Assembly: GCF_015209965.1 (NCBI RefSeq)
Contig: NZ_MU158689.1
Location: 264,648 to 328,647, forward strand
Origin: Sphingobacterium pedocola
Lineage (GTDB): Bacteria; Bacteroidota; Bacteroidia; Sphingobacteriales; Sphingobacteriaceae
Length of the DNA stretch: 64,000 nucleotides
Reading direction: 5' to 3'
Shown here: piece after piece, positions 8,317 through 16,023 of the stretch
Position numbering within the stretch: position 1 is the stretch's first letter
Layout: each line of letters begins with the position of its first letter
The notes under the pieces: model-generated
What the model was told of the DNA's origin: nothing
Database searches by the model: none
What the model saw: only the letters and a program-made list of their open reading frames with translations
Made by a program: the position numbers and the translations under genes

Positions 8317-10317
8317 TCAATCTGAATATATTTTCGGGAACCATATTTGGGATATGGTTCCTGCACCTTCAGTCGTCTCTTTTTCTTTTACTTCCAAACT
8401 TGATTTTATCGTGTCAAAATTCCGGTTTAGGATTTCCAATCGTTCTTTGATTGATTCCAATCCGATCGATTTTTCTTTATATTCCGACGGGTTCGTATGC
8501 TTTTTTGCTTGTTGAAGTCCAATACCATTATCGATTACAATTAGTTTGATGTAGATTTCGTCTTGTAACAGTTTTACGTGGAGCTGCTTTTCTGCGGTGC
8601 TGGAATGGCGAAGTCCATGGTGGATCGCATTTTCGACAAGAGGCTGGGCTAACATGGGAGGGATCATTATTTTCTCCATATCGATTGTTTCGTCGGCTTC
8701 AAAGTGATAAGTAAACAGCTTGTTGAAGCGGATGGATTCCAATTCGGTATATAATTGAAGTGCTTTCCATTCACGGGCAATCTTTACCATGCTCTGCGTG
8801 GAATTCTCTAGGATGAGCCGATTTAGCATCGCAAATTTTTGAATCAACCTGCTCGCTATTTTGGGTTCATTGTCTAGAATATACGACTCGATGTTGTTTA
8901 ATACATTGAAAATGAAATGAGGATTCATTTGTGAGCGAATAGCTTTTAATTCGCTTTCTGTAATTTTATTTTGAAACAGTAGCGTTTCTTGTTCCTTTTC
9001 AGCCTCTTTTCTTGCAATGTCATTCTTGAGCTTAAGCTGGTTTAACCTGTATCGATTTAAAAAATACATGAAAACGGCAATCAACGTAATTCCCGTGATG
9101 ATGCCGTATAACCAAAGCGATTTCATCTGCAGCTTTCCCAAGGTAATCTGTTTATCACGTAAGGCAATTTCCCTTTCGCTTTGAATGTTGCTGATTTTAT
9201 TCTTTACTTCCTGAGAATATATCGAGTCATTAGATTCGTGAAATTCTCTAAAATTGAAATAAGCGTTTTTAAACTCCCCCTGTTGTTCCTGTACTTCGGC
9301 AAGTGTACCGGTGAAATAGCTTTGAAATTCTTTATTTTTGGTTGATTTTGCCAATTTAATAGCTTCTTTAATATAGTTCTCTGCATACTTAAGATTAGTA
9401 TCTCTGGAATTGCTGGTCGTATCTGATAGGTAGAGATTGAGGTATGTATAACCTAGATTTCCCAGATTTACCATGGCGTTGAAATGTGTCGGGTTGATCT
9501 CATCCCATATTTTCTTGGATTTTAGCTGGAGGTTAATGATTTTTTGATAATCCGGTTCGTAAAGAATCGCAATTTGTGAATACGAAATCGCAACCCCCGT
9601 TTTATTGTTCTCCTTTTCATAAAGATGTAAGGCTTTATACAGGTATTTCTCTGCTTCGGGAATATTGCCTTCACGCTGGTAATTTAAACCTATGCCGTTT
9701 AACGTTTGCGCTACCTTTGCCCAGTCTTTCTCTTCCTCGTAGATTTTCAACGCCTTCAGTTTATAGGCATGTGATTTTTCAAGATCATTTTGTCTACCCG
9801 AGATGATCCCTAGATTCAGAAACCCTAATGCGATTAACGCTTTGTCATTTATCTCCTCGGCGATCTGCAACGAGCGGGAATAAAACTCCATGGCCTCCAC
9901 TTCCTCTGTTTTTTGAGAGTGTATGGTGCCGATATTATTTAGTATCTGAGCGATTAAGCGTTTGTTATTGATCCTCGTAGCGATTTTTAGCGCCTTATTG
10001 TAGTTTTCGGTTGCCTCTTCATGTTGACCAGTATCATTAAAGATTTCGCCTCGGGTGAGATAGGCATGACTTAGCCCCGAGTTCCAGTTGATCTTTTTGG
10101 CGAGATTAATGGCTTCGTCGAGATATTCGGCTGCTTTTTCGAGGTCTTGCGTTTTGTAATACAAGCCTGCGTCGTTCAGGAGCTTTACTTTTGTACTGTC
10201 CGCTTCTGCCGATCGAATTTCAAGAAGGATCGAATCGACATTCGTCTGTCCAAGAGCAGGTGCCGACAAGAAAGCGGATGCTATACAGTAAAAGAAGATG
10301 TAAGTATATTTATTCAT
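8317..10317 (-). CDS. TPR-containing LytS/YehU-type sensor histidine kinase
   Basis: This 666-residue protein has a signal peptide, then a periplasmic array of tetratricopeptide repeats (residues ~30-380). One membrane helix lies around residues 395-415 and is followed by a coiled coil. The cytoplasmic part is the His_kinase family domain: the phospho-acceptor motif is MNPHFIFN with His467, followed by ENAIHHGLRHS and the ATP-binding DNGIGL and KSIGLESIKERL. Kinases of this class lack a canonical HisKA dimerisation domain and pair with LytTR response regulators. The partner is most likely the divergent LytTR gene starting at 10716. The TPR part probably senses a protein or peptide, but the signal is unknown. 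Confidence 0.92.
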   Translation of the reverse strand: MNKYTYIFFYCIASAFLSAPALGQTNVDSILLEIRSAEADSTKVKLLNDAGLYYKTQDLEKAAEYLDEAINLAKKINWNSGLSHAYLTRGEIFNDTGQHEEATENYNKALKIATRINNKRLIAQILNNIGTIHSQKTEEVEAMEFYSRSLQIAEEINDKALIALGFLNLGIISGRQNDLEKSHAYKLKALKIYEEEKDWAKVAQTLNGIGLNYQREGNIPEAEKYLYKALHLYEKENNKTGVAISYSQIAILYEPDYQKIINLQLKSKKIWDEINPTHFNAMVNLGNLGYTYLNLYLSDTTSNSRDTNLKYAENYIKEAIKLAKSTKNKEFQSYFTGTLAEVQEQQGEFKNAYFNFREFHESNDSIYSQEVKNKISNIQSEREIALRDKQITLGKLQMKSLWLYGIITGITLIAVFMYFLNRYRLNQLKLKNDIARKEAEKEQETLLFQNKITESELKAIRSQMNPHFIFNVLNNIESYILDNEPKIASRLIQKFAMLNRLILENSTQSMVKIAREWKALQLYTELESIRFNKLFTYHFEADETIDMEKIMIPPMLAQPLVENAIHHGLRHSSTAEKQLHVKLLQDEIYIKLIVIDNGIGLQQAKKHTNPSEYKEKSIGLESIKERLEILNRNFDTIKSSLEVKEKETTEGAGTISQIWFPKIYSD

Positions 10318-10334
10318 TTGCCTGTATTTGTAAA

Positions 10335-10351
10335 CCTTTGATTATCAAAGG
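10335..10351. promoter_or_regulatory. Perfect 17 bp palindrome upstream of the kinase gene
   Basis: The sequence CCTTTGATTATCAAAGG reads the same on both strands around its centre and lies 17 bp upstream of the kinase ATG. Its position suits an operator or autoregulatory site, for example for the LytTR partner. LytTR proteins usually bind direct repeats, so this assignment is only a guess. Confidence 0.35.
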
Positions 10352-10715
10352 AACAACAAAATTTGTAAAAATTGATCATAAATCCCTAAGTGAAATCTGC
10401 GTTTCACGCATTAAAAATAGGCGTTGGCTCAATTTGAAAAAATGGCCCGTAAAAAAAATGCTTATTTGTCTCAGTTAGGAGATAAGAATTGGAGACTAGT
10501 GGCTATTGCGCCGTCACCGCAACGCGCTCGTTAATGACCAGGGATTGTTCGGGTAGTGATTGACACATAACCATCTGTGCGGTGGGTGAGAAGGGAAGCG
10601 TGCTTAAACAATAGCAGAGAAGTCCGCTAGGAAAACCGGGATAAGATATATATAAGAAAATAACAGATAAATGTTTAAAAAAGACGAAATTAGTGGAGAT
10701 GAACAAATTACCGAC

Positions 10716-11444
10716 ATGTTAAAAGCTGTTATTTTAGACGATGAATTGCGGGGCAGTAAGCTGCTACAGCACAAGTTGCAATCCTTTGATCAGCAGTTAC
10801 AAGTAGAGGCTGTATTTAATGATCCTTTACTCGCCCTGTCGGGAATAGCACGGTTAAAACCAGATGTACTTTTTCTGGATGTAGAGATGCCCATCCTTAA
10901 TGGGTTTCAATTTTTAGAAAAATTAGGATCTTTCGATTTTGAAGTGATATTTGTTACGGCTTTTAATGCCTACACAGTGGATGCACTGCGGATCAATGCA
11001 CTGGATTATCTGCTCAAACCCGTAGACGACGAAGAGTTGCAATGTGCTATTGACCGTTTGCAGGAAAAGCTGACAAAGAAAAAGATATTTATAGCCGATT
11101 CCCAGGAATCCTTTTCAGCAAATAAGCGTATCGCACTGCCAACTTCAGAAGGCGTATATCTCGTGAAAAAAGCGGACATTATGCGGGTGGAAGCCATGAG
11201 TAACTATAGCACGTTCTGTTTGGCTGACGGAAAAAAGATTGTAGTCTCTAAAACGTTAAAAGAATTTGAGCAGTTGTTAATGGATACTTTTTTTGTTCGC
11301 GTTAGCCGTTCGGCAATTGTAAATCTTGATTATGTCGCTAAATACCGAAAGGGAGATGGCGGTACATTGGAATTTGTGGATGGCGCTGAAGTGGAGGTTT
11401 CTGCTTCTCGAAAAGAAGTACTCCTGAAGAACCTTTTTTTATGA
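10716..11444 (+). CDS. LytTR-family response regulator
   Basis: This is a two-domain DNA-binding response regulator of 242 residues from the preferred start. The receiver domain (residues 1-115) begins MLKAVILDDE, with the acidic pair Asp8-Asp9, the phosphorylation site Asp55 in VLFLDVEMP, Thr81 and Lys101 in LLKPVDD. A LytTR DNA-binding domain occupies ~140-242 (IALPTSEGVYLV, then DTFFVRVSRSAIVNLDYV). An upstream in-frame ATG at 10671 would add 15 residues. The start at 10716 is preferred because family members begin directly with the first receiver strand. The divergently transcribed LytS-type kinase is the expected partner. Confidence 0.9.
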   Translation: MLKAVILDDELRGSKLLQHKLQSFDQQLQVEAVFNDPLLALSGIARLKPDVLFLDVEMPILNGFQFLEKLGSFDFEVIFVTAFNAYTVDALRINALDYLLKPVDDEELQCAIDRLQEKLTKKKIFIADSQESFSANKRIALPTSEGVYLVKKADIMRVEAMSNYSTFCLADGKKIVVSKTLKEFEQLLMDTFFVRVSRSAIVNLDYVAKYRKGDGGTLEFVDGAEVEVSASRKEVLLKNLFL

Positions 11445-11825
11445 TCATGGTAAACGATAAATATAACCTCTGCTGTGCCAAATCACTACGTGCTAACTCA
11501 TGACTTAGGTTAAAATTGCTAAAACAAGATACTGAAGCTCCTCATCTTCCCGTTACTGCATTGTTTGTATATATTCATGTCCCTTTTGTCAATTGACCGT
11601 GAAACGAGGCGGATTTTTGCACGATATCTTCACAAACATTTAATATATGAGGGATACTTATTTTATTTTTATATCGTTTGTATACTAATTACATGCACTG
11701 TTCTAATGCTTATTTGATTTTTTTGTGCTATTTTTTTATTTAGGCATTTTTTTTGATGTTTGTAATGAAAATCTTACAAGTTTAGTAAGTTAAGTGAGAA
11801 ACAACAGTCTAATATTATTTGACGG
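11445..11825. other. Gene-free spacer
   Basis: This 381 bp AT-rich stretch holds no convincing gene on either strand. It contains long T runs near 11730-11755, but no hairpin precedes them that I can support as a terminator. A promoter for the next gene is expected near 11800, yet no clean TTG/TAnnTTTG pair is visible. Confidence 0.5.
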
Positions 11826-12293
11826 ATGCAAACTATCTTCATTGCTGGTAGCGGCTTCTTAGCCTTAACCTTAATTCTTTTTTACCAGTACAAGCTACAA
11901 CGACGCTTGCAACAGTATGCGCAGTTGCGTGTGAGCATATTAAAGCGAGACGAAAATACACACGACAAAACAAAAGGATCCTTTATGTTCTACCTAAAAG
12001 CACATGATAGCCGATTAAGGCAGGTCGTGGTTAGCTCCTTGCGTTTTTCCGACTCTGCCTTACATGTGAATGCGTTTGATAAGCTCTCCTTTGAGATAAG
12101 GGGTACGGATGAAGAGCTTCCCGCCCGGTCGATTGGGTTTAGTTGCCGGAATAATGTGTTAACCCGGATACATAATAGCAAAGCCGCTTTGACGATAAAA
12201 GGATACGTTGTGCTCGAAAAGGAAGGTAAAACAGCATTTGTATACCGTACAAAATTGGATGTAGTCAAGGCTTCAGAAGCGCAACGTTCCTAG
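11826..12293 (+). CDS. Hypothetical membrane-anchored protein (155 aa)
   Basis: The protein begins with one hydrophobic helix (residues ~3-21, IFIAGSGFLALTLILFYQY). A basic stretch KLQRRLQQY follows, so it is probably an inner-membrane anchored protein with a cytoplasmic domain. The remaining ~125 residues look like a small mixed alpha/beta domain (FYLKAHDSRLRQVVVSSLRF, later LTIKGYVVLEKEGKT). I do not recognise a family. It stands alone, about 380 bp after the response regulator and 400 bp before the siderophore receptor, so no operon partner hints at its role. Confidence 0.6.
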   Translation: MQTIFIAGSGFLALTLILFYQYKLQRRLQQYAQLRVSILKRDENTHDKTKGSFMFYLKAHDSRLRQVVVSSLRFSDSALHVNAFDKLSFEIRGTDEELPARSIGFSCRNNVLTRIHNSKAALTIKGYVVLEKEGKTAFVYRTKLDVVKASEAQRS

Positions 12294-12402
12294 CTAATTT
12301 TCTGATCGTTAGGCTTCGCAAGCATAGCGCTGCCTTATTATGATTCTGTAACGGCAATAAATCCTTTTGCCGACCTATACACTTCTTTGTATACTTTCCT
12401 CT

Positions 12403-12618
12403 TTAATTCCGAAGATTTTTCTCTATAGCTCTTGATATTTTTTGTGCCTTACTTAAATTAATGACGATTTTAGTATTGATTTCGGTTATGTTAATCTTTT
12501 CTATGATACCTTCTGGAACAAGAGGAAATACAACCGGCATATAAGGATTCACAGCTATACTATCAAACGCTTTTAGAGCAAGCGTCCTGTCTTTTTTATT
12601 TAAAATTCTCTTTGAAAT
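12403..12618 (-). pseudogene. Possible 3' remnant of an unrecognised gene
   Basis: On the minus strand a 71-codon frame without any plausible start ends at 12403. Its translation looks protein-like (ALKAFDSIAVNPYMPVVFPL, then IIEKINITEINTKIVINL). A stop codon closes the frame at 12619, exactly where the promoter of the siderophore receptor begins. This suggests the 5' part of an old gene was replaced when the iron locus arrived. Family unknown, and chance coding-like sequence cannot be excluded. Confidence 0.3.
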
Positions 12619-12641
12619 CTAAAATGTGAGCTATACATTTG
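12612..12641 (+). promoter_or_regulatory. Promoter of the siderophore receptor gene
   Basis: TTG at 12612-12614 and TACATTTG at 12634-12641 are separated by 19 bases, a full match to the Bacteroidota consensus. The start codon is 54 bases further on. The same -7 box with the same spacing precedes the DUF4198 gene at 15185. Confidence 0.65.
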
Positions 12642-12656
12642 CAGTAATTTAAATTA

Positions 12657-12667
12657 AGTCTAAATAA
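12657..12667 (+). promoter_or_regulatory. Candidate iron-regulator (Fur-like) element, copy 1
   Basis: AGTCTAAATAA lies 15 bases after the -7 box, inside the start of the expected transcript, and is preceded by the AT-rich near-inverted sequence TTTAAATTA. The identical 11-mer recurs at the same place in the next promoter. Repression by an iron regulator bound here would block transcription. The Fur assignment is inferred from the iron-uptake context. Confidence 0.4.
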
Positions 12668-12694
12668 GTTTAATAAAATAATGAAACTAAACCC

Positions 12695-15100
12695 ATGAAA
12701 AAAATACTACTTATTCTCACTGTTTTTTTTCCGTTATTGCTATTGGCTCAGCAGAAGCCCGAAATTTATGGACAAGTGCAGACTTCCGACGGATTGCCAG
12801 CAGAAGGCGTCACCATAAAGTTGCTGCCACAAGGATTGACTTCTATTACGAATAGCAAAGGAATGTATTCTTTTAAAAATATTAAAAGCGGTGCACAATC
12901 ACTATTCATCAGTGCAGTGGGTCTGCAATCGATAACTAGAGAGATTCAGGTAGAAAACACCAGGCTTGAAATTTCCACGATCTATCTTGTTGAAAATAGA
13001 GCGGCCTTAGAGGAGATCGTCATCAATGGTGGAAATACAAATAAATACAAGCGTAATAGCAGTCCTTATGTGGGTAAGATGCCTTTAAATAACATCGAAA
13101 ATTCACAGTCCTACGCTGTCATCACGAAAGAACTTTTGCAGAGTCAGGTTAACACCAACTATGACGATGCTTTGGCAAATGTGTCAGGTATCGATAAATT
13201 ATGGGCTTCAACCGGACGTCCGGGAGACGGTGTTTCCTATTACACACTTCGGGGCTTCACGACACAATCAGCAATGGTAAATGGAGTTGTAAGTATCGGC
13301 GGGACTAGCGCAGACCCCATAAATTTGGAAACAATCGAAGTCATTAAAGGCCCTTCTGGCTCACTATACGGAGGTGCGGCCATTGGGTTTGGTGGATTAA
13401 TAAATAATGTTATCAAAAAGCCGATCGATACCTTAGGTGGCCGGGTTAATTATATTGTTGGATCTTTTGGTCAACATCGCGTTACAGCAGATGTATATGG
13501 CCCACTAACATCCAACAATAAACTTACCGGACGATTAAATGCAGCCTATACACATACCGGTACATTTCAAGATGCAGGTTTTAAGAAATCTTTTTTCGCA
13601 GCACCGTCGTTGTTATATAAGCCAAACGAACGTTTAGCTATCCAATTGGATGCAGAAATATATCAAAATAAGGAAACGAATCCCTTAATGGTATTCCTCA
13701 ATCGATCAAGAGAGTTGTTTGCTAGAACGCCGGACGAACTTCAGTTTGACTTTAACAAGTCTTACACGAGCGACGATGTGACGTTTAAAAATCCGACAAC
13801 AAACTTGCGTGGAAATGTGGCTTACCGCATAAACGACATCTGGACGTCAAATACGACCCTTAACTACAACAGACGTAAATCGGACGGGTATTTCCAATAT
13901 ATCATGTACTTACAGCCTGACAATGATACATTGATAGATCGGCTCGCAGGTGACCAGGATTATGTAGGAAAAACGGTGAATGCGCAGCAAAACTTTGTGG
14001 GGGATTTTCATATCGGAAATATGCGCAACCGCACGCTGATCGGACTGGATTACCTTTTCCAGCAGGGCGAAACCCATAACTCTCCTTATGTCTTAGTGGA
14101 TCAGATTAATACATCGTATGACGATCCGGACTATTACAAATTTAATGCAGCGTATATTGACGCCGCCATTGCAGCATCTAATGGAGCAGAAACCAACAAC
14201 CGTAGCCGTTCACAGGTACTTGGAGCATATGTTTCCAATGTGCTGGATGTGACATCCAAATTTCATGTCATGTTAGCCTTACGCATGGACTATTTTGATA
14301 ACAAAGGTACCTATAACTTTGATCGCGATACCACAACAGGTACTTTTAGCCAAACTGCATTTTCGCCACGCGTCGGTCTGGTATATGAAGTTGTAGAAAA
14401 TCAAGTTTCTTTATTCGGTAATTACCAAAATGGTTTCAAGAATGTTGCTCCGGTAGTCCAACCTTTGCCCGATATCTCGGGAGACTTCAAACCACAGCAG
14501 GCGGAGCAATGGGAAGCGGGCGTGAAAGTTAATTTGCTTAACGACCGTTTGGGATTAACAGCAAGTTATTACGATATTTCGGTAAGCAACATGACGCGCG
14601 GCGAATCGATTGACCGCGATGGACAAACATACAATATTACCGTGCAGGATGGAACTCGCCTAAGCCGGGGAGTTGAACTGGATCTAACCACAGCACCTGT
14701 AGACGGGCTCGCGCTTATTTTGAGTTATAGCTACAATGACAGCAAAACAACCAAAGCGGCGGCTAGTGTTAACGACTTGCGTCCGACAGAGGCCGGTCCT
14801 AAAAACCTTTTCAACGCTTGGGCGAATTATACCGTACAACGTGGGTTTATAAAAGGATTGGGGGTCGGCGCAGGTGTCAATTATGCAAGTGAAAATATTA
14901 TTACGAATAGTGTTCCAACTGGTCAGTTTATCTTACCTGCATATGCCTTAGTGAATGCAAGTGTATCCTATGCGTATAAAAATTATGAATTGGCAATTAA
15001 AGGAAACAACCTCACGGATAAGACCTATTTCAAAGGTTGGACAACGGTAAATCCAACCATGCCACGCAATATATTAGGGAGTGTAGCTTATCGCTTTTAA
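12695..15100 (+). CDS. TonB-dependent ferric-siderophore receptor
   Basis: This 801-residue outer-membrane receptor resembles the FhuE/FecA-type siderophore receptor class. It has a signal peptide (MKKILLILTVFFPLLLLAQ) and an N-terminal carboxypeptidase-like domain (residues ~22-105, with YGQVQTSDGLPAEGVTI). A TonB-box-like LEEIVING follows. The plug (~128-240) contains YTLRGFTTQSAMVNGV and VIKGPSGSLYGGA, typical for siderophore receptors. The barrel ends in SVAYRF with terminal Phe. It probably imports an iron-chelator complex. The promoter and a shared putative Fur element upstream suggest iron control together with the DUF4198 gene downstream. It lacks a SusD partner, consistent with siderophore rather than glycan uptake. 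Confidence 0.93.
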   Translation: MKKILLILTVFFPLLLLAQQKPEIYGQVQTSDGLPAEGVTIKLLPQGLTSITNSKGMYSFKNIKSGAQSLFISAVGLQSITREIQVENTRLEISTIYLVENRAALEEIVINGGNTNKYKRNSSPYVGKMPLNNIENSQSYAVITKELLQSQVNTNYDDALANVSGIDKLWASTGRPGDGVSYYTLRGFTTQSAMVNGVVSIGGTSADPINLETIEVIKGPSGSLYGGAAIGFGGLINNVIKKPIDTLGGRVNYIVGSFGQHRVTADVYGPLTSNNKLTGRLNAAYTHTGTFQDAGFKKSFFAAPSLLYKPNERLAIQLDAEIYQNKETNPLMVFLNRSRELFARTPDELQFDFNKSYTSDDVTFKNPTTNLRGNVAYRINDIWTSNTTLNYNRRKSDGYFQYIMYLQPDNDTLIDRLAGDQDYVGKTVNAQQNFVGDFHIGNMRNRTLIGLDYLFQQGETHNSPYVLVDQINTSYDDPDYYKFNAAYIDAAIAASNGAETNNRSRSQVLGAYVSNVLDVTSKFHVMLALRMDYFDNKGTYNFDRDTTTGTFSQTAFSPRVGLVYEVVENQVSLFGNYQNGFKNVAPVVQPLPDISGDFKPQQAEQWEAGVKVNLLNDRLGLTASYYDISVSNMTRGESIDRDGQTYNITVQDGTRLSRGVELDLTTAPVDGLALILSYSYNDSKTTKAAASVNDLRPTEAGPKNLFNAWANYTVQRGFIKGLGVGAGVNYASENIITNSVPTGQFILPAYALVNASVSYAYKNYELAIKGNNLTDKTYFKGWTTVNPTMPRNILGSVAYRF

Positions 15101-15127
15101 TCACAATAAATTTTCTTCGTTAAATAT

Positions 15128-15157
15128 TTGCAAGTTAAGTCAGAATAACTACATTTG
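15128..15157 (+). promoter_or_regulatory. Promoter of the DUF4198 gene
   Basis: TTG at 15128-15130 and TACATTTG at 15150-15157 are 19 bases apart, repeating the architecture of the promoter at 12612. The start codon follows 27 bases later. Confidence 0.6.
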
Positions 15158-15171
15158 CATTGTTTGTAATC

Positions 15172-15182
15172 AGTCTAAATAA
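15172..15182 (+). promoter_or_regulatory. Candidate iron-regulator (Fur-like) element, copy 2
   Basis: A second exact AGTCTAAATAA lies 14 bases after the -7 box and 2 bases before the ATG. Its position relative to the promoter matches copy 1 within one base, which argues for a functional operator rather than chance. Confidence 0.4.
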
Positions 15183-15184
15183 AA

Positions 15185-15895
15185 ATGAAATCAATTAAGC
15201 ACATTATTTTATCACTTATGGTATTACTTGGCGGGAGCCAATTGGTACAGGCACACGCAATCTGGTTGGAGAGTCATCCTATTGGCGTAAAAAATAAAGC
15301 TCATGTCGTTCGTGTTTTCTACGGTGAATATGCTACTGGAGAAATAGACGCGACCAAAGATTGGTACTCCGATATGAAGGAGCTTACGGTACAATTGGTG
15401 GGGCCAAACCAAAAGGTACAGACCTTGAGGTTGGAAGATAAGGGTGACTTTTTAGAAGGTACATTCTTGCCGAGTGAAGATGGTCTTTACCATTTATTCA
15501 CCAGCCATGCGGCGAAAGACCTAGGCGGCGAGACCCGTTATGAGTTTGTCTCCCAAACACGTGTAAAAATCGGAGAAGGCGAGGCTCTTCCTATGATTCC
15601 GTTGAGACACCAGCTTTCTGTCGATGCTAAAGTATCTTCAGTTGGCGCAAGAGTCCCACTTTTGTTAACAAGCGATGGTAAGCCGGTTGTAGAAAAGGAC
15701 ATCTTGGTGATGTCGTCTGCGGGTTGGAGTAAGACTTACAAAACCGATCAAGAGGGTAAAATCTTGATAGAAGCAATATGGCCTGGCAAGTATGTGGTAG
15801 AGTATAGCCATATGGAGCAACAGGAAGGCGTGTGGCACGAGAAACCTTATAAAAAGAATTGGCAGGGTTTAACCACCAGCTTTTTGGTTGAATAA
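15185..15895 (+). CDS. DUF4198-domain periplasmic protein
   Basis: This 236-residue secreted protein has a signal peptide (cleavage near LVQA-HAIW). The mature protein begins HAIWLES, the characteristic opening of DUF4198 proteins, whose N-terminal histidine may bind metal. Two beta-rich domains follow: residues ~25-130, then ~140-236 with KPVVEKDILV and WPGKYVVEYSHM. DUF4198 members are often encoded beside metal or siderophore receptors and are thought to bind metal or chelators in the periplasm. Here it follows the siderophore receptor with its own promoter and shared operator. The exact ligand is unknown. Confidence 0.85.
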   Translation: MKSIKHIILSLMVLLGGSQLVQAHAIWLESHPIGVKNKAHVVRVFYGEYATGEIDATKDWYSDMKELTVQLVGPNQKVQTLRLEDKGDFLEGTFLPSEDGLYHLFTSHAAKDLGGETRYEFVSQTRVKIGEGEALPMIPLRHQLSVDAKVSSVGARVPLLLTSDGKPVVEKDILVMSSAGWSKTYKTDQEGKILIEAIWPGKYVVEYSHMEQQEGVWHEKPYKKNWQGLTTSFLVE

Positions 15896-15908
15896 AATAT
15901 AAAAAACA

Positions 15909-15941
15909 GCGCCATAACGAACGGCAATTCAATTATGGCGC
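15909..15941. other. 9 bp hairpin after the DUF4198 gene
   Basis: gcgccataa (15909-15917) and ttatggcgc (15933-15941) form a perfect stem with a 15-base loop. No T run follows on the plus strand, but AAAAAAC precedes it, so it would act better as a terminator for minus-strand transcription. A clearer plus-strand terminator follows at 15947. Confidence 0.4.
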
Positions 15942-15946
15942 CTCAA

Positions 15947-15977
15947 GTAGCCTAACGAAAATTAGGTTACATTTTTT
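15947..15977 (+). terminator. Rho-independent terminator after DUF4198 gene
   Basis: gtagcctaa (15947-15955) pairs with ttaggttac (15962-15970) through one G-U pair, with a 6-base loop, and is followed by ATTTTTT. It separates the siderophore receptor/DUF4198 unit from the receptor gene at 16024. Confidence 0.7.
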
Positions 15978-16023
15978 ACTACGTTAAGCGCGTAGTTACC
16001 TTCTAACGTGTTACAATTAAAAG

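Noticed and set aside
10503..10706. Minus-strand 67-codon frame upstream of the LytTR gene
   Set aside because: It overlaps the regulator start, has a composition of random AT-rich DNA and no neighbour support.
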